Source: Winogradskyella tangerina
Lineage (GTDB): Bacteria; Bacteroidota; Bacteroidia; Flavobacteriales; Flavobacteriaceae
Direction of reading: 5' to 3'
Assembly: GCF_003260205.1 (NCBI RefSeq)
Contig: NZ_QERF01000002.1
Span: forward strand, 124,001-188,000
DNA: 64,000 nt
The notes under the pieces are model-generated. The model searched no databases, was not told the DNA's origin, and was given only the letters and a program-made list of their open reading frames with translations. Shown piece after piece: positions 9,394 through 19,322 of the stretch. A program made the translations under genes and the position numbers. Positions within the stretch are counted from its first letter, which is position 1; each line of letters begins with the position of its first letter.

Positions 9394-10140
9394 TTATGTC
9401 AACATCCCGCCGTCAACGTTTATTGTTTGTCCGGTTACATAAGCACTCATATCACTCGCTAAAAACACGCAGGCGTTTGCTATATCTTCAGGTGTACCGC
9501 CGCGTTTTAAAGGTATAGCAGCTCTCCACCCTTTTACGGTTTCTTCATCGAGCTTAGCGGTCATTTCAGTTTCAATAAAACCTGGAGCAATCACATTACT
9601 TCTAATGTTTCTCGAGCCTAATTCTAAAGCGACCGATTTAGAAAAACCTATGATTCCTGCCTTAGATGCAGCGTAGTTTGTTTGTCCGGCATTACCCTTC
9701 ACACCTACTACAGAGCTCATATTGATAATTGATCCTTTACGTTGTTTAAGCATCGTACGCTGAACAGCTTTGGTCATATTAAAAACAGACTTAAGGTTAA
9801 CTTCTATAACCTTATCGAAATCCTCTTCACCCATACGCATTAAAAGATTGTCTTTAGTAATCCCTGCATTATTTACGAGTATATCAATAGATCCAAACTC
9901 GGCTAACACATCTTCTGCAAGTTTCTGAGCTTCTTCAAAACTAGCTGCATTACTTTGATAGCCAACAGCTTTAACGCCTAGTTCATTTAATTCCTTTTCT
10001 AAGGCCTTTGCAGCATCTACAGACGAACTGAATGTAAAAGCTACGTTAGCACCATGCTGAGCAAAAACTTCAGCAATTCCTTTACCTATACCACGACTAG
10101 CTCCAGTAACTATGGCCGTTTTACCTTCTAATAGTTTCAT
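9394..10140 (-). CDS. fabG: 3-oxoacyl-[acyl-carrier-protein] reductase FabG
   Basis: Short-chain dehydrogenase of fatty acid elongation reducing 3-ketoacyl-ACP with NADPH. The 248-residue sequence carries TGASRGIG (residues 12-19), NNAGIT, the catalytic Asn in EVNLKS (115), Ser at 142-143 in NMSSVVG, and YAASK (Tyr156, Lys160), ending with the typical TGQTINVDGGM. The match to housekeeping FabG is strong, though other SDR family members can look similar. A TATATTTG box lies 45 bp upstream, and a terminator separates it from sucD. Confidence 0.93.
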   Translation of the reverse strand: MKLLEGKTAIVTGASRGIGKGIAEVFAQHGANVAFTFSSSVDAAKALEKELNELGVKAVGYQSNAASFEEAQKLAEDVLAEFGSIDILVNNAGITKDNLLMRMGEEDFDKVIEVNLKSVFNMTKAVQRTMLKQRKGSIINMSSVVGVKGNAGQTNYAASKAGIIGFSKSVALELGSRNIRSNVIAPGFIETEMTAKLDEETVKGWRAAIPLKRGGTPEDIANACVFLASDMSAYVTGQTINVDGGMLT

Positions 10141-10184
10141 AATTTATGTGTTGGTTTAGTTAGTTTATTTATTTGATTAATACT

Positions 10185-10192
10185 CAAATATA
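10185..10192 (-). promoter_or_regulatory. Putative -7 promoter box for fabG (TATATTTG)
   Basis: The minus strand carries TATATTTG, an exact match to the Bacteroidota -7 consensus TAnnTTTG, placed so that a transcript would start about 35-40 bp before the fabG ATG. The -33 element is weak. Confidence 0.5.
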
Positions 10193-10212
10193 GCAATTAC
10201 AAGTTGCAAGAA

Positions 10213-10246
10213 ATAAAAAAACCTCACAACATTTTGTAAGGTTTTT
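10213..10246 (-). terminator. Rho-independent terminator after sucD
   Basis: On the minus strand AAAACCTTACAA pairs with TTGTGAGGTTTT (one wobble) around a 4-nt loop and is followed by a T-rich run. It lies about 20 bp after the sucD stop and ends the lipid A/sucD transcript before fabG. Confidence 0.75.
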
Positions 10247-10266
10247 AACAGTTTTATAGAAAGCGA

Positions 10267-11139
10267 TTAGCCTAATACTTCTGCGACTTTCTTTCCTATT
10301 TCCGCAGGTGAATCCACAACATGAATACCACATGCTTTCATAATTTTCTTTTTAGCCTGAGCTGTATCATCACTACCACCTACGATTGCACCAGCATGCC
10401 CCATAGTTCTACCAGCCGGAGCAGTTTCTCCTGCTATAAATCCAACGATTGGCTTAGTACTTCCACTCGCCTGATACCAATTAGCAGCATCAGCTTCAAG
10501 TTGCCCACCGATTTCACCGATCATAACTACAGCTTCAGTTTCTGGGTCATTGATCAATAATTCAACAGCTTCTTTTGTAGTTGTACCAATAATTGGGTCA
10601 CCACCGATACCTATAGCTGTTGTTATTCCTAATCCTTGTTTCACTACCTGATCTGCAGCTTCATAAGTTAATGTACCAGATTTTGAAACGATACCAACTT
10701 TACCTGATTTGAAAACAAAGCCTGGCATGATACCAACTTTAGCTTCACCTGGAGTGATAACTCCTGGACAGTTTGGTCCTACCAATCGGCAATCTCTATC
10801 TCTAATGTAATCTGCAGCTTTAATCATATCAGCAACAGGAATTCCTTCTGTAATGGTAATGATAACTTTAATACCTGCATCCGCAGCTTCCATAATAGCA
10901 TCCGCAGCAAACGCTGGCGGTACGAATATAATAGTAGTATCAGCACCTACTTTTTCTACGGCTTCTGATACCGTATTAAATACAGGTCTATCAAGATGAG
11001 TTTGCCCACCTTTTCCTGGTGTTACGCCACCAACTACATTTGTACCATATTCGATCATTTGACCTGCATGAAATGTTCCTTCACTACCTGTGAAACCTTG
11101 TACTATGATTTTAGAATTCTTGTTAACTAAAACGCTCAT
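10267..11139 (-). CDS. sucD: Succinyl-CoA synthetase alpha subunit SucD
   Basis: TCA-cycle enzyme subunit that binds CoA and carries the phosphohistidine intermediate. The 290-residue protein contains the CoA-binding [44 protein letters not shown], and the phospho-His motif [11 protein letters not shown] with His248. The beta subunit sucC is not in the window, so the two genes are unlinked here. It lies downstream of the lipid A genes, is preceded by its own TATTTTTG box, and is followed by a terminator. Confidence 0.97.
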   Translation of the reverse strand: MSVLVNKNSKIIVQGFTGSEGTFHAGQMIEYGTNVVGGVTPGKGGQTHLDRPVFNTVSEAVEKVGADTTIIFVPPAFAADAIMEAADAGIKVIITITEGIPVADMIKAADYIRDRDCRLVGPNCPGVITPGEAKVGIMPGFVFKSGKVGIVSKSGTLTYEAADQVVKQGLGITTAIGIGGDPIIGTTTKEAVELLINDPETEAVVMIGEIGGQLEADAANWYQASGSTKPIVGFIAGETAPAGRTMGHAGAIVGGSDDTAQAKKKIMKACGIHVVDSPAEIGKKVAEVLG

Positions 11140-11176
11140 GTGATAGTATTGTTTTTAATTTTTAAAAATTTCAGTG

Positions 11177-11184
11177 CAAAAATA
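11177..11184 (-). promoter_or_regulatory. Putative -7 promoter box for sucD (TATTTTTG)
   Basis: The minus strand has TATTTTTG, an exact TAnnTTTG match about 38 bp before the sucD ATG, in the 80-bp gap after the NTF2-like gene. It suggests sucD can be transcribed independently of the lpx operon. Confidence 0.5.
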
Positions 11185-11219
11185 AGGGATTTGATACGTA
11201 TAAACGAGCCCTTTTAAAT

Positions 11220-11624
11220 TTATTTTTTTGAATAGGAAGCCATGCTTTTTGAGTTACTTTCATCTGCTGGCTGACTGATCTCATAGCCACGGTACAACTT
11301 ACCATCTTTGACTTCCCAAATTGTTGAAAAATGGCCAAGGGCAGTTTCATTTTTTGAGTCTTCTATGGCAGAGCCAAATAAAGTATGTCTGGTAACGACG
11401 GTTGAATTAGACTCAATCAAATGGGTGAATTCGAATCTTAAGTTTTCGAAGGCTTTTCGAGTTTCAGAAAAGAAGGATTCCAAGTCATTGTGATTTAAAA
11501 CTCTAAATCCTTGACTGCTCGTCCAGTGCAACTCAGCATCTTCATGAAAAAATTTAGAAATGACATCAGCATCATTTGCTACATCAGAAGCATAAAATGC
11601 TTTTACAATTTCTAGTGGAGACAT
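11220..11624 (-). CDS. NTF2-like / SnoaL-type small protein
   Basis: The 134-residue protein shows the cone-fold pattern of nuclear transport factor 2-like proteins: N-terminal helix with IVKAFYASDVANDADVISKFFHEDAELHW, then strands ESNSTVVTRHTLFGSAIE and FSTIWEVKDGKLYRGYEISQPAD. Such proteins can be enzymes (ketosteroid isomerase, SnoaL) or ligand binders. The core is intact but no substrate can be assigned. It starts one base after the lpxD-like gene stop and so belongs to that operon's tail. Confidence 0.75.
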   Translation of the reverse strand: MSPLEIVKAFYASDVANDADVISKFFHEDAELHWTSSQGFRVLNHNDLESFFSETRKAFENLRFEFTHLIESNSTVVTRHTLFGSAIEDSKNETALGHFSTIWEVKDGKLYRGYEISQPADESNSKSMASYSKK

Positions 11625-12560
11625 TTATAGATCTTTTAATTTTTCGAGGATTTCAGGAATTTTACGGATGGAAGCAATTTCTTTATACTTAGATCTGAAA
11701 TCGTCGGCAGGTATTCCGAAGTAGTGCTTCCCTCCTTCTAGAGACTTACTTACACCAGCCTTGGCAGAAATGACAGTTTTTGCGCCAATCGTTATACCAC
11801 TTGTTATCCCAACTTGACCCCAAATTGTAACTTCGTCTTCTACAATTACACAACCTGCAATTCCAACCTGTGAAGCAATAAGACATTTTTTGCCAATAAC
11901 GGTGTCGTGCCCTATTTGCACCTGATTGTCAATTTTAGCACCTTCTTTTATAGTTGTATCGCCCGTTACTCCTCTATCGATCGTACATGCAGCACCAATA
12001 TCAACATTATCTTCTATGACAACTCTACCACCAGATAACAACTGATCAAATCCTTCAGGTCGCTTTTTGTAATAAAATGCACTTGCACCTAAAATGGTTC
12101 CGGCATGGATAATCACATTATCACCTATGACTGCGTCGTCGTAGATACTAACATTTGAATGTATGACGCAATTCTTTCCGATAGTAACATTATTACCAAT
12201 AAAACAATTTGGTTGAATTATGGTTCCTTCACCGATTTTCGCATCATCAGCAATAGCAACATGAGACGATTTAAACGGTTTGAAATAGGTTGTTAGTTTA
12301 TTAAAATCTCTAAACGGATCATCTGATATCAGTAAAGCCTTGCCTTCAGGGCACTCAACTTCCTTATTAATAAGTATTATGGTTGCTGCAGATTGAAGTG
12401 CTTTATCATAGTATTTTGGGTGATCTACAAAGACAATATCTCCGGGTTCTACAACATGAATTTCATTCATGCCGAGCACAGGAAAGTCATCAGCACCGAC
12501 ATATTCAGTACTTATTATATCCGCGATCTCTTTTAAAGTATGTGGCTTTGGAAATTTCAT
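11625..12560 (-). CDS. lpxD: Second LpxD-like UDP-3-O-acylglucosamine N-acyltransferase
   Basis: Left-handed beta-helix acyltransferase (hexapeptide repeats such as [38 protein letters not shown]) with an LpxD-type N-terminal domain. It retains the region around the catalytic His, [14 protein letters not shown]. At 311 residues it is shorter than the canonical LpxD copy at 15330 (342) and only moderately similar to it; its C-terminus ([21 protein letters not shown]) keeps the short terminal helix. The gene is packed between efp (touching) and the NTF2-like gene. It may N-acylate a lipid A precursor with a different chain, or act on another sugar nucleotide; specificity cannot be read from sequence. 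Confidence 0.8.
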   Translation of the reverse strand: MKFPKPHTLKEIADIISTEYVGADDFPVLGMNEIHVVEPGDIVFVDHPKYYDKALQSAATIILINKEVECPEGKALLISDDPFRDFNKLTTYFKPFKSSHVAIADDAKIGEGTIIQPNCFIGNNVTIGKNCVIHSNVSIYDDAVIGDNVIIHAGTILGASAFYYKKRPEGFDQLLSGGRVVIEDNVDIGAACTIDRGVTGDTTIKEGAKIDNQVQIGHDTVIGKKCLIASQVGIAGCVIVEDEVTIWGQVGITSGITIGAKTVISAKAGVSKSLEGGKHYFGIPADDFRSKYKEIASIRKIPEILEKLKDL

Positions 12561-13127
12561 TTATTCCTTAATACGTTCTTTATACGTACCTTTTTCTGTT
12601 TCGATTTTTATCTTATCGCCTTCATTAATAAACAAAGGAACATTAACCGTTGCACCTGTCTCTACAGTTGCAGGTTTAGTAGCGTTTGTTGCCGTATTGC
12701 CCTTAACTCCAGGTTCAGTGTGAGTTACTTCTAAAATAACACTTGCAGGCATATCGACAGAAAGTGGCATGTTGTCTTCAGTATTAATTAGAACTGTTAC
12801 AACTTCACCTTCTTTCATTAAATCTGGACGGTCTAGTGCGTTTTCAGTGAGTTGAATTTGTGTGTAATCAGACTCATTCATAAAATGATAGTATTCACCA
12901 TCATTGTATAAATATTGAAACTTGTGAGTTTCTACACGAACATCATCAATCTTGTGTCCGGCAGAAAAGGTATTATCTATTACCTTTCCGGTAGTAACAC
13001 TTTTAAGTTTTGTTCTCACAAAAGCAGGTCCTTTACCTGGTTTAACATGAAGAAATTCAATGATTTTGTATATATCGTGGTTGTATTTTATGCATAAACC
13101 ATTTCGTATATCTGAAGTACTTGCCAT
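12561..13127 (-). CDS. efp: Elongation factor P
   Basis: Translation factor that relieves ribosome stalling at polyproline. The 188-residue protein begins MASTSDIRNG and contains the tip-loop KPGKGPAFVRTKLK with Lys32 at the position modified in other EF-Ps, then DNTFSAGHKIDDVRVE, the OB domain, and the EF-P signature KGNTATNATKPATVETGATVNVPLFI. It lies within the lipid A gene cluster, 20 bp after lpxA. Confidence 0.98.
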   Translation of the reverse strand: MASTSDIRNGLCIKYNHDIYKIIEFLHVKPGKGPAFVRTKLKSVTTGKVIDNTFSAGHKIDDVRVETHKFQYLYNDGEYYHFMNESDYTQIQLTENALDRPDLMKEGEVVTVLINTEDNMPLSVDMPASVILEVTHTEPGVKGNTATNATKPATVETGATVNVPLFINEGDKIKIETEKGTYKERIKE

Positions 13128-13147
13128 TATTGTGTTTTGTTTATTTA

Positions 13148-13933
13148 TTAATTTGATTTGAAATAACCTTTCATGATACCACGATGAGAATTCTTAATGA
13201 ATTGCAGAATTTCATCACGCTCAGGAGTGGCTTGCATTTCGGCTTCAATAATCTCTGAAGCTTGGGTATTATTGTAATTCTTTTGATAAAGTATTCTATA
13301 AATATCTTGAATTTCACGAATTTTCTCAGTTGTAAAACCTCTTCGTCTTAGACCAACGGAATTAATTCCAACGTATGACAAGGGTTCTCTAGCAGCCTTC
13401 ACATAAGGTGGTACATCTTTACGCACCAATGAACCTCCGGTTACGAAAGCATGGTTACCAACTGAACAGAATTGATGTACAGCAGTCATCCCAGCCAAAA
13501 CCACATAATCACCTACTGTGATATGGCCGGCCAATGTGCTGTTATTAGAAAAAATACAGTTATTACCAACGATGCAATCGTGTGCAATATGGCAATAAGC
13601 CATAATTAAGCAATTGTTACCGATTACGGTTTTCATTTTATCTGTAGTTCCTCTGTTGATAGTAACACATTCTCTAATGGTAACATTATCACCGATCTCT
13701 ACTGTAGTATCTTCATCGTTGTATTTAAGATCTTGAGGTACGGCTGAAATTACTGCGCCAGGAAAGATGTTGCAATTCTTACCAATACGCGCACCTTCCA
13801 TTATGGTCACATTACTTCCTATCCAGGTTCCTTCACCGATCTTTACATTATTATGAATGGTTGTAAATGGTTCAATTACAACATTCTTGGCGATCTTGGC
13901 GCCTGGATGTACATATGCTAAAGGTTGATTCAT
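13148..13933 (-). CDS. lpxA: UDP-N-acetylglucosamine O-acyltransferase LpxA
   Basis: First enzyme of lipid A synthesis, transferring 3-hydroxyacyl from ACP to UDP-GlcNAc. The 261-residue protein has an N-terminal left-handed beta-helix with many IG-x-hexapeptide turns, the catalytic-His segment AYCHIAHDCIVGNNC, HQFCSVGNHAFVTGGSLV, and the C-terminal helical domain starting GINSVGLRRRGFT. It is 3 bp after lpxC/fabZ, so LpxA, LpxC and LpxD are made from one transcript. Confidence 0.97.
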   Translation of the reverse strand: MNQPLAYVHPGAKIAKNVVIEPFTTIHNNVKIGEGTWIGSNVTIMEGARIGKNCNIFPGAVISAVPQDLKYNDEDTTVEIGDNVTIRECVTINRGTTDKMKTVIGNNCLIMAYCHIAHDCIVGNNCIFSNNSTLAGHITVGDYVVLAGMTAVHQFCSVGNHAFVTGGSLVRKDVPPYVKAAREPLSYVGINSVGLRRRGFTTEKIREIQDIYRILYQKNYNNTQASEIIEAEMQATPERDEILQFIKNSHRGIMKGYFKSN

Positions 13934-13936
13934 TGT

Positions 13937-15343
13937 TTACTTTACTTTTGAAATTTGTGCCATTAACTCAGCCTCAGCGCATAACTTTCCGTTGGCGTAG
14001 GCATACCCTTGCATATGGCAAATACCTCTTCTTATAGGAGTGATTAATGTACATTTAAATATTAAGGTGTCACCCGGAACGACTTTCTGTTTGAATTTCA
14101 CATTGTCGATCTTCATGAAAAACGTGAGGTAATTCTCTGGATCAGGAACAGTACTCAACACCAATATTCCACCAGTCTGAGCCATGGCTTCAACAATTAA
14201 AACACCCGGCATAACTGGTGCTCCAGGGAAATGCCCTCGGAAAAACTCTTCGTTCATCGTCACATTCTTCATACCAGTTACAGAACTATCAGTGAGCTCG
14301 TAAACTTTATCAAGTAACAAGAATGGTTGTCTATGCGGAAGCATATTCATAATTTGATTTACATCCATTAATGGCGGTGCATTCAAATCTATTTGAGGTA
14401 CATTATTTCGTCTTTCATTCTTAATGATCTTAGACATCTTCTTTGCAAACTGGGTGTTTACAAAATGGCCTGGTTTATTGGCAATGACTTTTCCGCGAAT
14501 GCGAGTGCCTATTAATGCCAAATCACCGACAACATCCAACAGCTTATGACGTGCTGCTTCATTTGGGTGATGTAAGGTTAGATTATCTAAAATGCCATTA
14601 GGCTTAACTGCAATATTGTCTTTCTTGAAAGCTGTTCTTAAACGATCCATGGTTTCAGGAGATAGCTCTTTATCCACATAAACAATGGCATTATTCAGAT
14701 CACCGCCTTTAATGAGGCCGTGTTCAAGAAGCATTTCTAATTCGTGTAAGAAACTAAATGTTCTGGCATCTGCTATTTCCGTTTTGAATTCATCTACTGA
14801 ATTCATCGTAGCATTTTGCGTACCTAAAACCTTGGTACCAAAATCTACCATCGTCGTAACCTTGTAGTCATCCGAAGGCATAAGAATGATCTCACTTCCG
14901 GTAGTCTCATCTGCATAAGACACCACCTCTTTTATGACATATTCTTCTCTGAATGCCTCTTGCTCAATGATTCCGGCTTTTTCAAGTGCTTCTACAAAAA
15001 ACTTTGACGACCCGTCCATTATTGGTGGCTCGGATGCATTGAGTTCAATAATGGCATTGTCAATATCTAGTCCGACTAAAGCTGCCAATACATGCTCGCA
15101 CGTTTGAATGGTTACCCCATTTTTCTCAAGACAAGTTCCTCTTTGTGTATTTGTTACATAGTTGGCATCTGCTTCGATCTTAGGGTTTCCTTCTAAATCA
15201 ACACGTTCAAATAGAAAACCGGAGTTCTCAACACCTGGTTTAAAAACTAAGGTGACATCCGCCCCTGTATGAAGTCCGACGCCCTTTAGCGTCACTTCTT
15301 TTTCAATGGTCTTTTGTTTTATTTCAGTTTTAACTATTGCCAT
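13937..15343 (-). CDS. lpxC: Bifunctional LpxC deacetylase / FabZ 3-hydroxyacyl-ACP dehydratase
   Basis: A natural fusion typical of Bacteroidota. Residues about 1-305 are the zinc deacetylase LpxC, with [12 protein letters not shown], the zinc-ligand segment [17 protein letters not shown], and [22 protein letters not shown] (His and Asp ligands). Residues about 325-468 are FabZ, with [14 protein letters not shown] and [23 protein letters not shown] containing the catalytic His and Glu. LpxC commits to lipid A while FabZ feeds fatty acid elongation, so fusion ties the two levels together. It overlaps lpxD by 14 bp. Confidence 0.97.
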   Translation of the reverse strand: MAIVKTEIKQKTIEKEVTLKGVGLHTGADVTLVFKPGVENSGFLFERVDLEGNPKIEADANYVTNTQRGTCLEKNGVTIQTCEHVLAALVGLDIDNAIIELNASEPPIMDGSSKFFVEALEKAGIIEQEAFREEYVIKEVVSYADETTGSEIILMPSDDYKVTTMVDFGTKVLGTQNATMNSVDEFKTEIADARTFSFLHELEMLLEHGLIKGGDLNNAIVYVDKELSPETMDRLRTAFKKDNIAVKPNGILDNLTLHHPNEAARHKLLDVVGDLALIGTRIRGKVIANKPGHFVNTQFAKKMSKIIKNERRNNVPQIDLNAPPLMDVNQIMNMLPHRQPFLLLDKVYELTDSSVTGMKNVTMNEEFFRGHFPGAPVMPGVLIVEAMAQTGGILVLSTVPDPENYLTFFMKIDNVKFKQKVVPGDTLIFKCTLITPIRRGICHMQGYAYANGKLCAEAELMAQISKVK

Positions 15344-16358
15344 CTACTTTCTTTTCAATTTCACTAATATTTTTAATGATCTTAGGTAAGTTTTTAAAGT
15401 ATACATAAGATTTATTGTAATCGCCATAGGCTAAAGCTGGTGAACCTTGAAGTACTTCATTATCTTTCACATGTCTTCCGATACCCGATTGTGCCTGAAT
15501 CTTAACGTTGTTGCCTATAGTAATATGCCCTACGATTCCTACTTGCCCACCAATCTGACAATTCTCTCCAATTTTGGTGGAGCCTGCAATCCCTGCTTGA
15601 GCCGCAATAACAGTATTGCGTCCTATTTCAACATTATGAGCGATCTGAATTTGGTTATCGAGTTTTACACCACGTCTTATAATAGTTGAACCTAAAGTTG
15701 CTCTATCGATTGTGGTTCCTGCACCGATGTCTACAAAATCCTCTATGATAACATTTCCTATTTGAGGGACTTTAGAGTATTCGCCTTTTTCATCTGGCTT
15801 GAATCCAAATCCATCGGCACCAATAATAGCACCTGAATTAATGACACAATTAGCACCAATAACACATTCCGAATAAATCTTTCCACCTGAAAACACAACT
15901 GTGCTATCTCCAATTACCACATTGTCTCCAATATATGAGTTGGGAAATATCTTTACATTATCCCCTAAGGTGACATTATCACCTATATAGGTGAACGCTC
16001 CGACATAAACATTTTCGCCAAGCTTGGCTGAATCAGAAATAAAACTTGGTTGTTCTATACCTGTTTTATTTAGTTTGATCTGATTGTAATATTCTAGTAG
16101 CTTAGTGAACGCCCCATAGGCATCTTCTACTTTTATGAGTGTTGTTTCTAAGGTGTCTTCAGGTTCAAAATCTGAATTAACGATAGTAATGGATGCTTTA
16201 GTGGTGTATATATAAGGCTTGTATTTTGGATTCGCTAAAAACGTTAGCGATCCTACTGTACCTTCTTCAATTTTAGCAAGCTTTGAAACTTGTGTATTTG
16301 GATCACCAACGACAGTACCTTCTAAAATACCTGCGATTTGTTCTGCTGTAAATTCCAA
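15330..16358 (-). CDS. lpxD: UDP-3-O-acylglucosamine N-acyltransferase LpxD
   Basis: Third lipid A enzyme. The 342-residue protein has the LpxD N-terminal uridine-binding domain ([20 protein letters not shown]), a hexapeptide-repeat beta-helix from about residue 105, the catalytic-His segment [19 protein letters not shown], and a C-terminal helix ([21 protein letters not shown]). It is the first gene of the lipid A operon and overlaps lpxC/fabZ by 14 bp. A TATTTTTG promoter box lies about 30 bp upstream. Confidence 0.96.
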   Translation of the reverse strand: MEFTAEQIAGILEGTVVGDPNTQVSKLAKIEEGTVGSLTFLANPKYKPYIYTTKASITIVNSDFEPEDTLETTLIKVEDAYGAFTKLLEYYNQIKLNKTGIEQPSFISDSAKLGENVYVGAFTYIGDNVTLGDNVKIFPNSYIGDNVVIGDSTVVFSGGKIYSECVIGANCVINSGAIIGADGFGFKPDEKGEYSKVPQIGNVIIEDFVDIGAGTTIDRATLGSTIIRRGVKLDNQIQIAHNVEIGRNTVIAAQAGIAGSTKIGENCQIGGQVGIVGHITIGNNVKIQAQSGIGRHVKDNEVLQGSPALAYGDYNKSYVYFKNLPKIIKNISEIEKKVDGNS

Positions 16359-16388
16359 TTAAATGATTTTAATAAATGTTGGTTTCCG

Positions 16389-16396
16389 CAAAAATA
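16389..16396 (-). promoter_or_regulatory. Putative -7 promoter box for the lpxD-lpxC/fabZ-lpxA operon (TATTTTTG)
   Basis: Exact TAnnTTTG match on the minus strand in the 49-bp gap between the HD gene stop and lpxD ATG. Confidence 0.55.
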
Positions 16397-16407
16397 GAAA
16401 AAATGTA

Positions 16408-17637
16408 TTACATTTTGTTTTTAGGATAGCACATATAATACTTCGTTACCGGTTTGCTCAGGGCTTTAAGATTTAACTGATCCGATGCTTTAACGATATC
16501 CTTTATTTTACCATTTTTTAAAAGGATATTAATGTGCTTGTTTTTATTCTGATAGGCAACATTGGTAATTTCCCCATTGAAAACAAAGTAATCCGCTTCA
16601 TCCTTAGAAATTGAATATTTGGCCATTAGTGCCTCGACATGTGCAACCAGCTCTGACTTTTTTATAGGCTTGTTCTTAATTTTGATCTTTAATAAATCTC
16701 TATTAATGATCATTTCACAAAGATTACGCAATACAAAATCATCATGATATTGCCATTGCTTCATCGCTGCAACAATATCGTAATCATCAAGTTTTGAAAA
16801 TATATTCAGCGTTTCCTCATTGAAGCTTTCGGCATTTACTTCAGAATTCAGAAAATAAAATAATGGTGCACTGCAATCTAATTGTACTTTATTTTGAACA
16901 AGCTCTTTCGCCCTTTTTAAGGTGCGCGTAAGTAGTTGTTCTGCAACCACTCCTGTTTTGTGCAAATACACTTGCCAATACATAAAGCGTCTTGCTACTA
17001 AAAACTTTTCAACGCTGTAAATTCCCTTTTCTTCAACTACAAGATGATCATCAACAACATTCAACATGGTGATCAATCGTTCACTATTAATATTTCCTTC
17101 GGCAACACCAGTATAAAAACTGTCGCGTTTCAGGTAGTCAGCTCTATCCATGTCTAATTGACTAGAAATAAGCTCGCACATGAATTTTCGCTGATATTCA
17201 CCTTTAAAAATTGATATCGCTAACGTTAAACTTCCGTTAAACTCTTCGTTAAGTGCTTCCATAAAACGCAATGAAATCTCTTCGTGAGACACATCATTAA
17301 CAAGGCTGTGCTCCATAGCATGCGAGAAAGGTCCGTGACCAATATCGTGCAAAAGGATGGCAATAAGTAAACCATTTTCTTCCTCTTCGGAAATGCTAAT
17401 GCCCTTAAAACGAAGTACATTGATAGCATTTTGCATTAAGTGCATACTCCCTAAGGCATGATGGAAACGCGTGTGATGCGCTCCTGGGTAGACTAAATAG
17501 GAAAGCCCCATCTGGCTAATTCGTCGTAATCGTTGGAAGTATTTATGCTGAATAAGGTCGAAAATTAACGAATTCGGAATCGTAATAAATCCGTAAATTG
17601 GATCGTTAAATATTTTAAGTTTATTACTAGACTTCAA
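16408..17637 (-). CDS. HD-domain phosphohydrolase (dGTPase-like)
   Basis: The 409-residue cytosolic protein has the conserved metal-binding set of HD phosphohydrolases: RFHHALGSMHLM (His59/60), LLHDIGHGPFSHAMEH (HD at 97-98) and a downstream Asp in SQLDMDRADYLKRDSF. The opening NDPIYGFITIP and HTRFHHALGSM match the COG1078 group related to dNTP triphosphohydrolases such as SAMHD1. The substrate is likely a nucleotide but unproven. It is divergent from porX with only 34 bp between the starts. Confidence 0.88.
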   Translation of the reverse strand: MKSSNKLKIFNDPIYGFITIPNSLIFDLIQHKYFQRLRRISQMGLSYLVYPGAHHTRFHHALGSMHLMQNAINVLRFKGISISEEEENGLLIAILLHDIGHGPFSHAMEHSLVNDVSHEEISLRFMEALNEEFNGSLTLAISIFKGEYQRKFMCELISSQLDMDRADYLKRDSFYTGVAEGNINSERLITMLNVVDDHLVVEEKGIYSVEKFLVARRFMYWQVYLHKTGVVAEQLLTRTLKRAKELVQNKVQLDCSAPLFYFLNSEVNAESFNEETLNIFSKLDDYDIVAAMKQWQYHDDFVLRNLCEMIINRDLLKIKIKNKPIKKSELVAHVEALMAKYSISKDEADYFVFNGEITNVAYQNKNKHINILLKNGKIKDIVKASDQLNLKALSKPVTKYYMCYPKNKM

Positions 17638-17662
17638 TTAGAATAATTCATTAATTAGAAAA

Positions 17663-17670
17663 CAAATATA
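17663..17670 (-). promoter_or_regulatory. Putative -7 promoter box for the HD gene (TATATTTG)
   Basis: Exact TAnnTTTG match on the minus strand, 26 bp before the HD start and directly abutting the porX ATG (17672), so the two divergent genes share their control region. The porX promoter would have to lie inside the HD coding region. Confidence 0.5.
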
Positions 17671-17671
17671 C

Positions 17672-19225
17672 ATGAACAACATAAATATTCTCTGGGTAGA
17701 TGACGAAATTGATTTATTGAAGCCTCATATTCTTTTTTTAGAACAGAAACAATATGATGTTACGACCTGTCAAAGTGGAACTGAAGCCTTAGAAATTATT
17801 GACGATACCAATTTTGATATCGTTTTCTTAGATGAGAATATGCCAGGTCTTACCGGACTAGAAACACTAAATGAAATTAAGGAGCGACGTGCTAATCTTC
17901 CTGTGGTTATGATCACCAAAAGTGAAGAGGAATATATTATGGAAGAAGCCATTGGGAGCAAAATCGCAGATTACCTTATTAAACCTGTAAACCCAAATCA
18001 GATCTTATTAAGTTTGAAAAAGAACTTGGATCACTCAAGATTGGTGTCTGAGAAAACGACTTCTAATTATCAGCAAGAATTTAGGAAGATTGCAATGGAT
18101 CTTTCCATGGTGAACTCTTATGAAGAATGGGTAGACCTTTATCAGAAGCTTATTTATTGGGAACTCCAATTAGAGGATATTGAAGATGTTGGCATGACCG
18201 ATATCCTTGAATCACAAAAGACCGAAGCTAACTTGCAATTCGGAAAATTTATAGAAAAGAATTATGCAGATTGGTTTGAGCCTAATGCTGATGCTCCAAT
18301 TATGTCTCATACCCTTTTTAAAGAAAAAGTGGTCCCTGAACTAAGTGATAAGCAACCTACTTTAATGGTGGTTATTGATAATTTGCGTTACGATCAATGG
18401 AAAGCCTTTGAACCCACAGTGATCAACTACTATAAAAAAACGTCAGAACTGTCATTTTATAGTATCCTTCCAACGGCAACACAATATGCGCGTAATGCCA
18501 TATTTTCTGGTCTTATGCCTGCAGATATGGAGAAACTATATCCGCAATACTGGAAAAACGACACCGATGAAGGCGGTAAAAACCTTCACGAGGATGATTT
18601 CTTAAGAGAACAAATTAAGCGATTAGGGCTTAATCATTTAAAGTACGAATATCATAAAATTACCAATCTTAGATCAGGAAAAAAACTTGTAGAGAATTTC
18701 AGAACACTAAAAGACAATGATCTTACTGTTGTAGTTTACAACTTTGTTGATATGCTATCGCATTCAAAAACTGAAATGGAAGTCGTTAAAGAGTTGGCAT
18801 CAAATGATAAGGCATACCGATCATTGACACAAAGTTGGTTTAAGAATTCACCGTTACTTGAAATGATTCAGTTATCACAGCAGCTTGGCTTCAAGCTTAT
18901 CCTTACTACAGATCACGGTACCATTAATGTTAAAGCACCTACTAAAGTTATTGGTGATAGAGACACAAGTCTCAACTTACGTTATAAAACGGGTCGAAGT
19001 TTAACTTATCAGGATAAGGATGTAATTGCTGTAAAGAATCCAAAATCAGTGCATTTGCCGGCGCTGACGATGAGCAGCTCCTTTATTTTCGCTAAAGGCG
19101 ATTTGTTTTTGGCATATCCAAATAATTTCAACCATTATGTGAGTTACTACCGAAATACCTACCAACATGGAGGTGTTTCATTAGAAGAAATGATAATTCC
19201 ATTCGTGGTTTTGGACCCTAAATAA
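17672..19225 (+). CDS. porX: PorX: response regulator with PglZ/alkaline-phosphatase-like domain (T9SS regulator)
   Basis: The 517-residue protein has an N-terminal receiver domain (residues about 1-120: acidic pair VDDE at 9-12, phospho-acceptor Asp54 in FLDENMPG, conserved ITK at 81-83, Lys104). A helical linker follows, then a PglZ/alkaline-phosphatase-superfamily domain from about residue 225 (LMVVIDNLRYDQW, PTATQYARNAIFSG, ILTTDHGTINVKAP). This architecture is PorX, which in Porphyromonas and Flavobacteriia controls type IX secretion together with PorY. No PorY kinase is nearby, as is usual. It is divergent from the HD gene and tsaE follows after about 100 bp. Confidence 0.95.
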   Translation: MNNINILWVDDEIDLLKPHILFLEQKQYDVTTCQSGTEALEIIDDTNFDIVFLDENMPGLTGLETLNEIKERRANLPVVMITKSEEEYIMEEAIGSKIADYLIKPVNPNQILLSLKKNLDHSRLVSEKTTSNYQQEFRKIAMDLSMVNSYEEWVDLYQKLIYWELQLEDIEDVGMTDILESQKTEANLQFGKFIEKNYADWFEPNADAPIMSHTLFKEKVVPELSDKQPTLMVVIDNLRYDQWKAFEPTVINYYKKTSELSFYSILPTATQYARNAIFSGLMPADMEKLYPQYWKNDTDEGGKNLHEDDFLREQIKRLGLNHLKYEYHKITNLRSGKKLVENFRTLKDNDLTVVVYNFVDMLSHSKTEMEVVKELASNDKAYRSLTQSWFKNSPLLEMIQLSQQLGFKLILTTDHGTINVKAPTKVIGDRDTSLNLRYKTGRSLTYQDKDVIAVKNPKSVHLPALTMSSSFIFAKGDLFLAYPNNFNHYVSYYRNTYQHGGVSLEEMIIPFVVLDPK

Positions 19226-19322
19226 ATCCTTTAAAAGCATAAAAATCCGATGAAATGCATAATTTTCTAGGTTTTTCCAATATTAATTCCTATAATTGTA
19301 GTCTATTTTACAGTAGATTACG

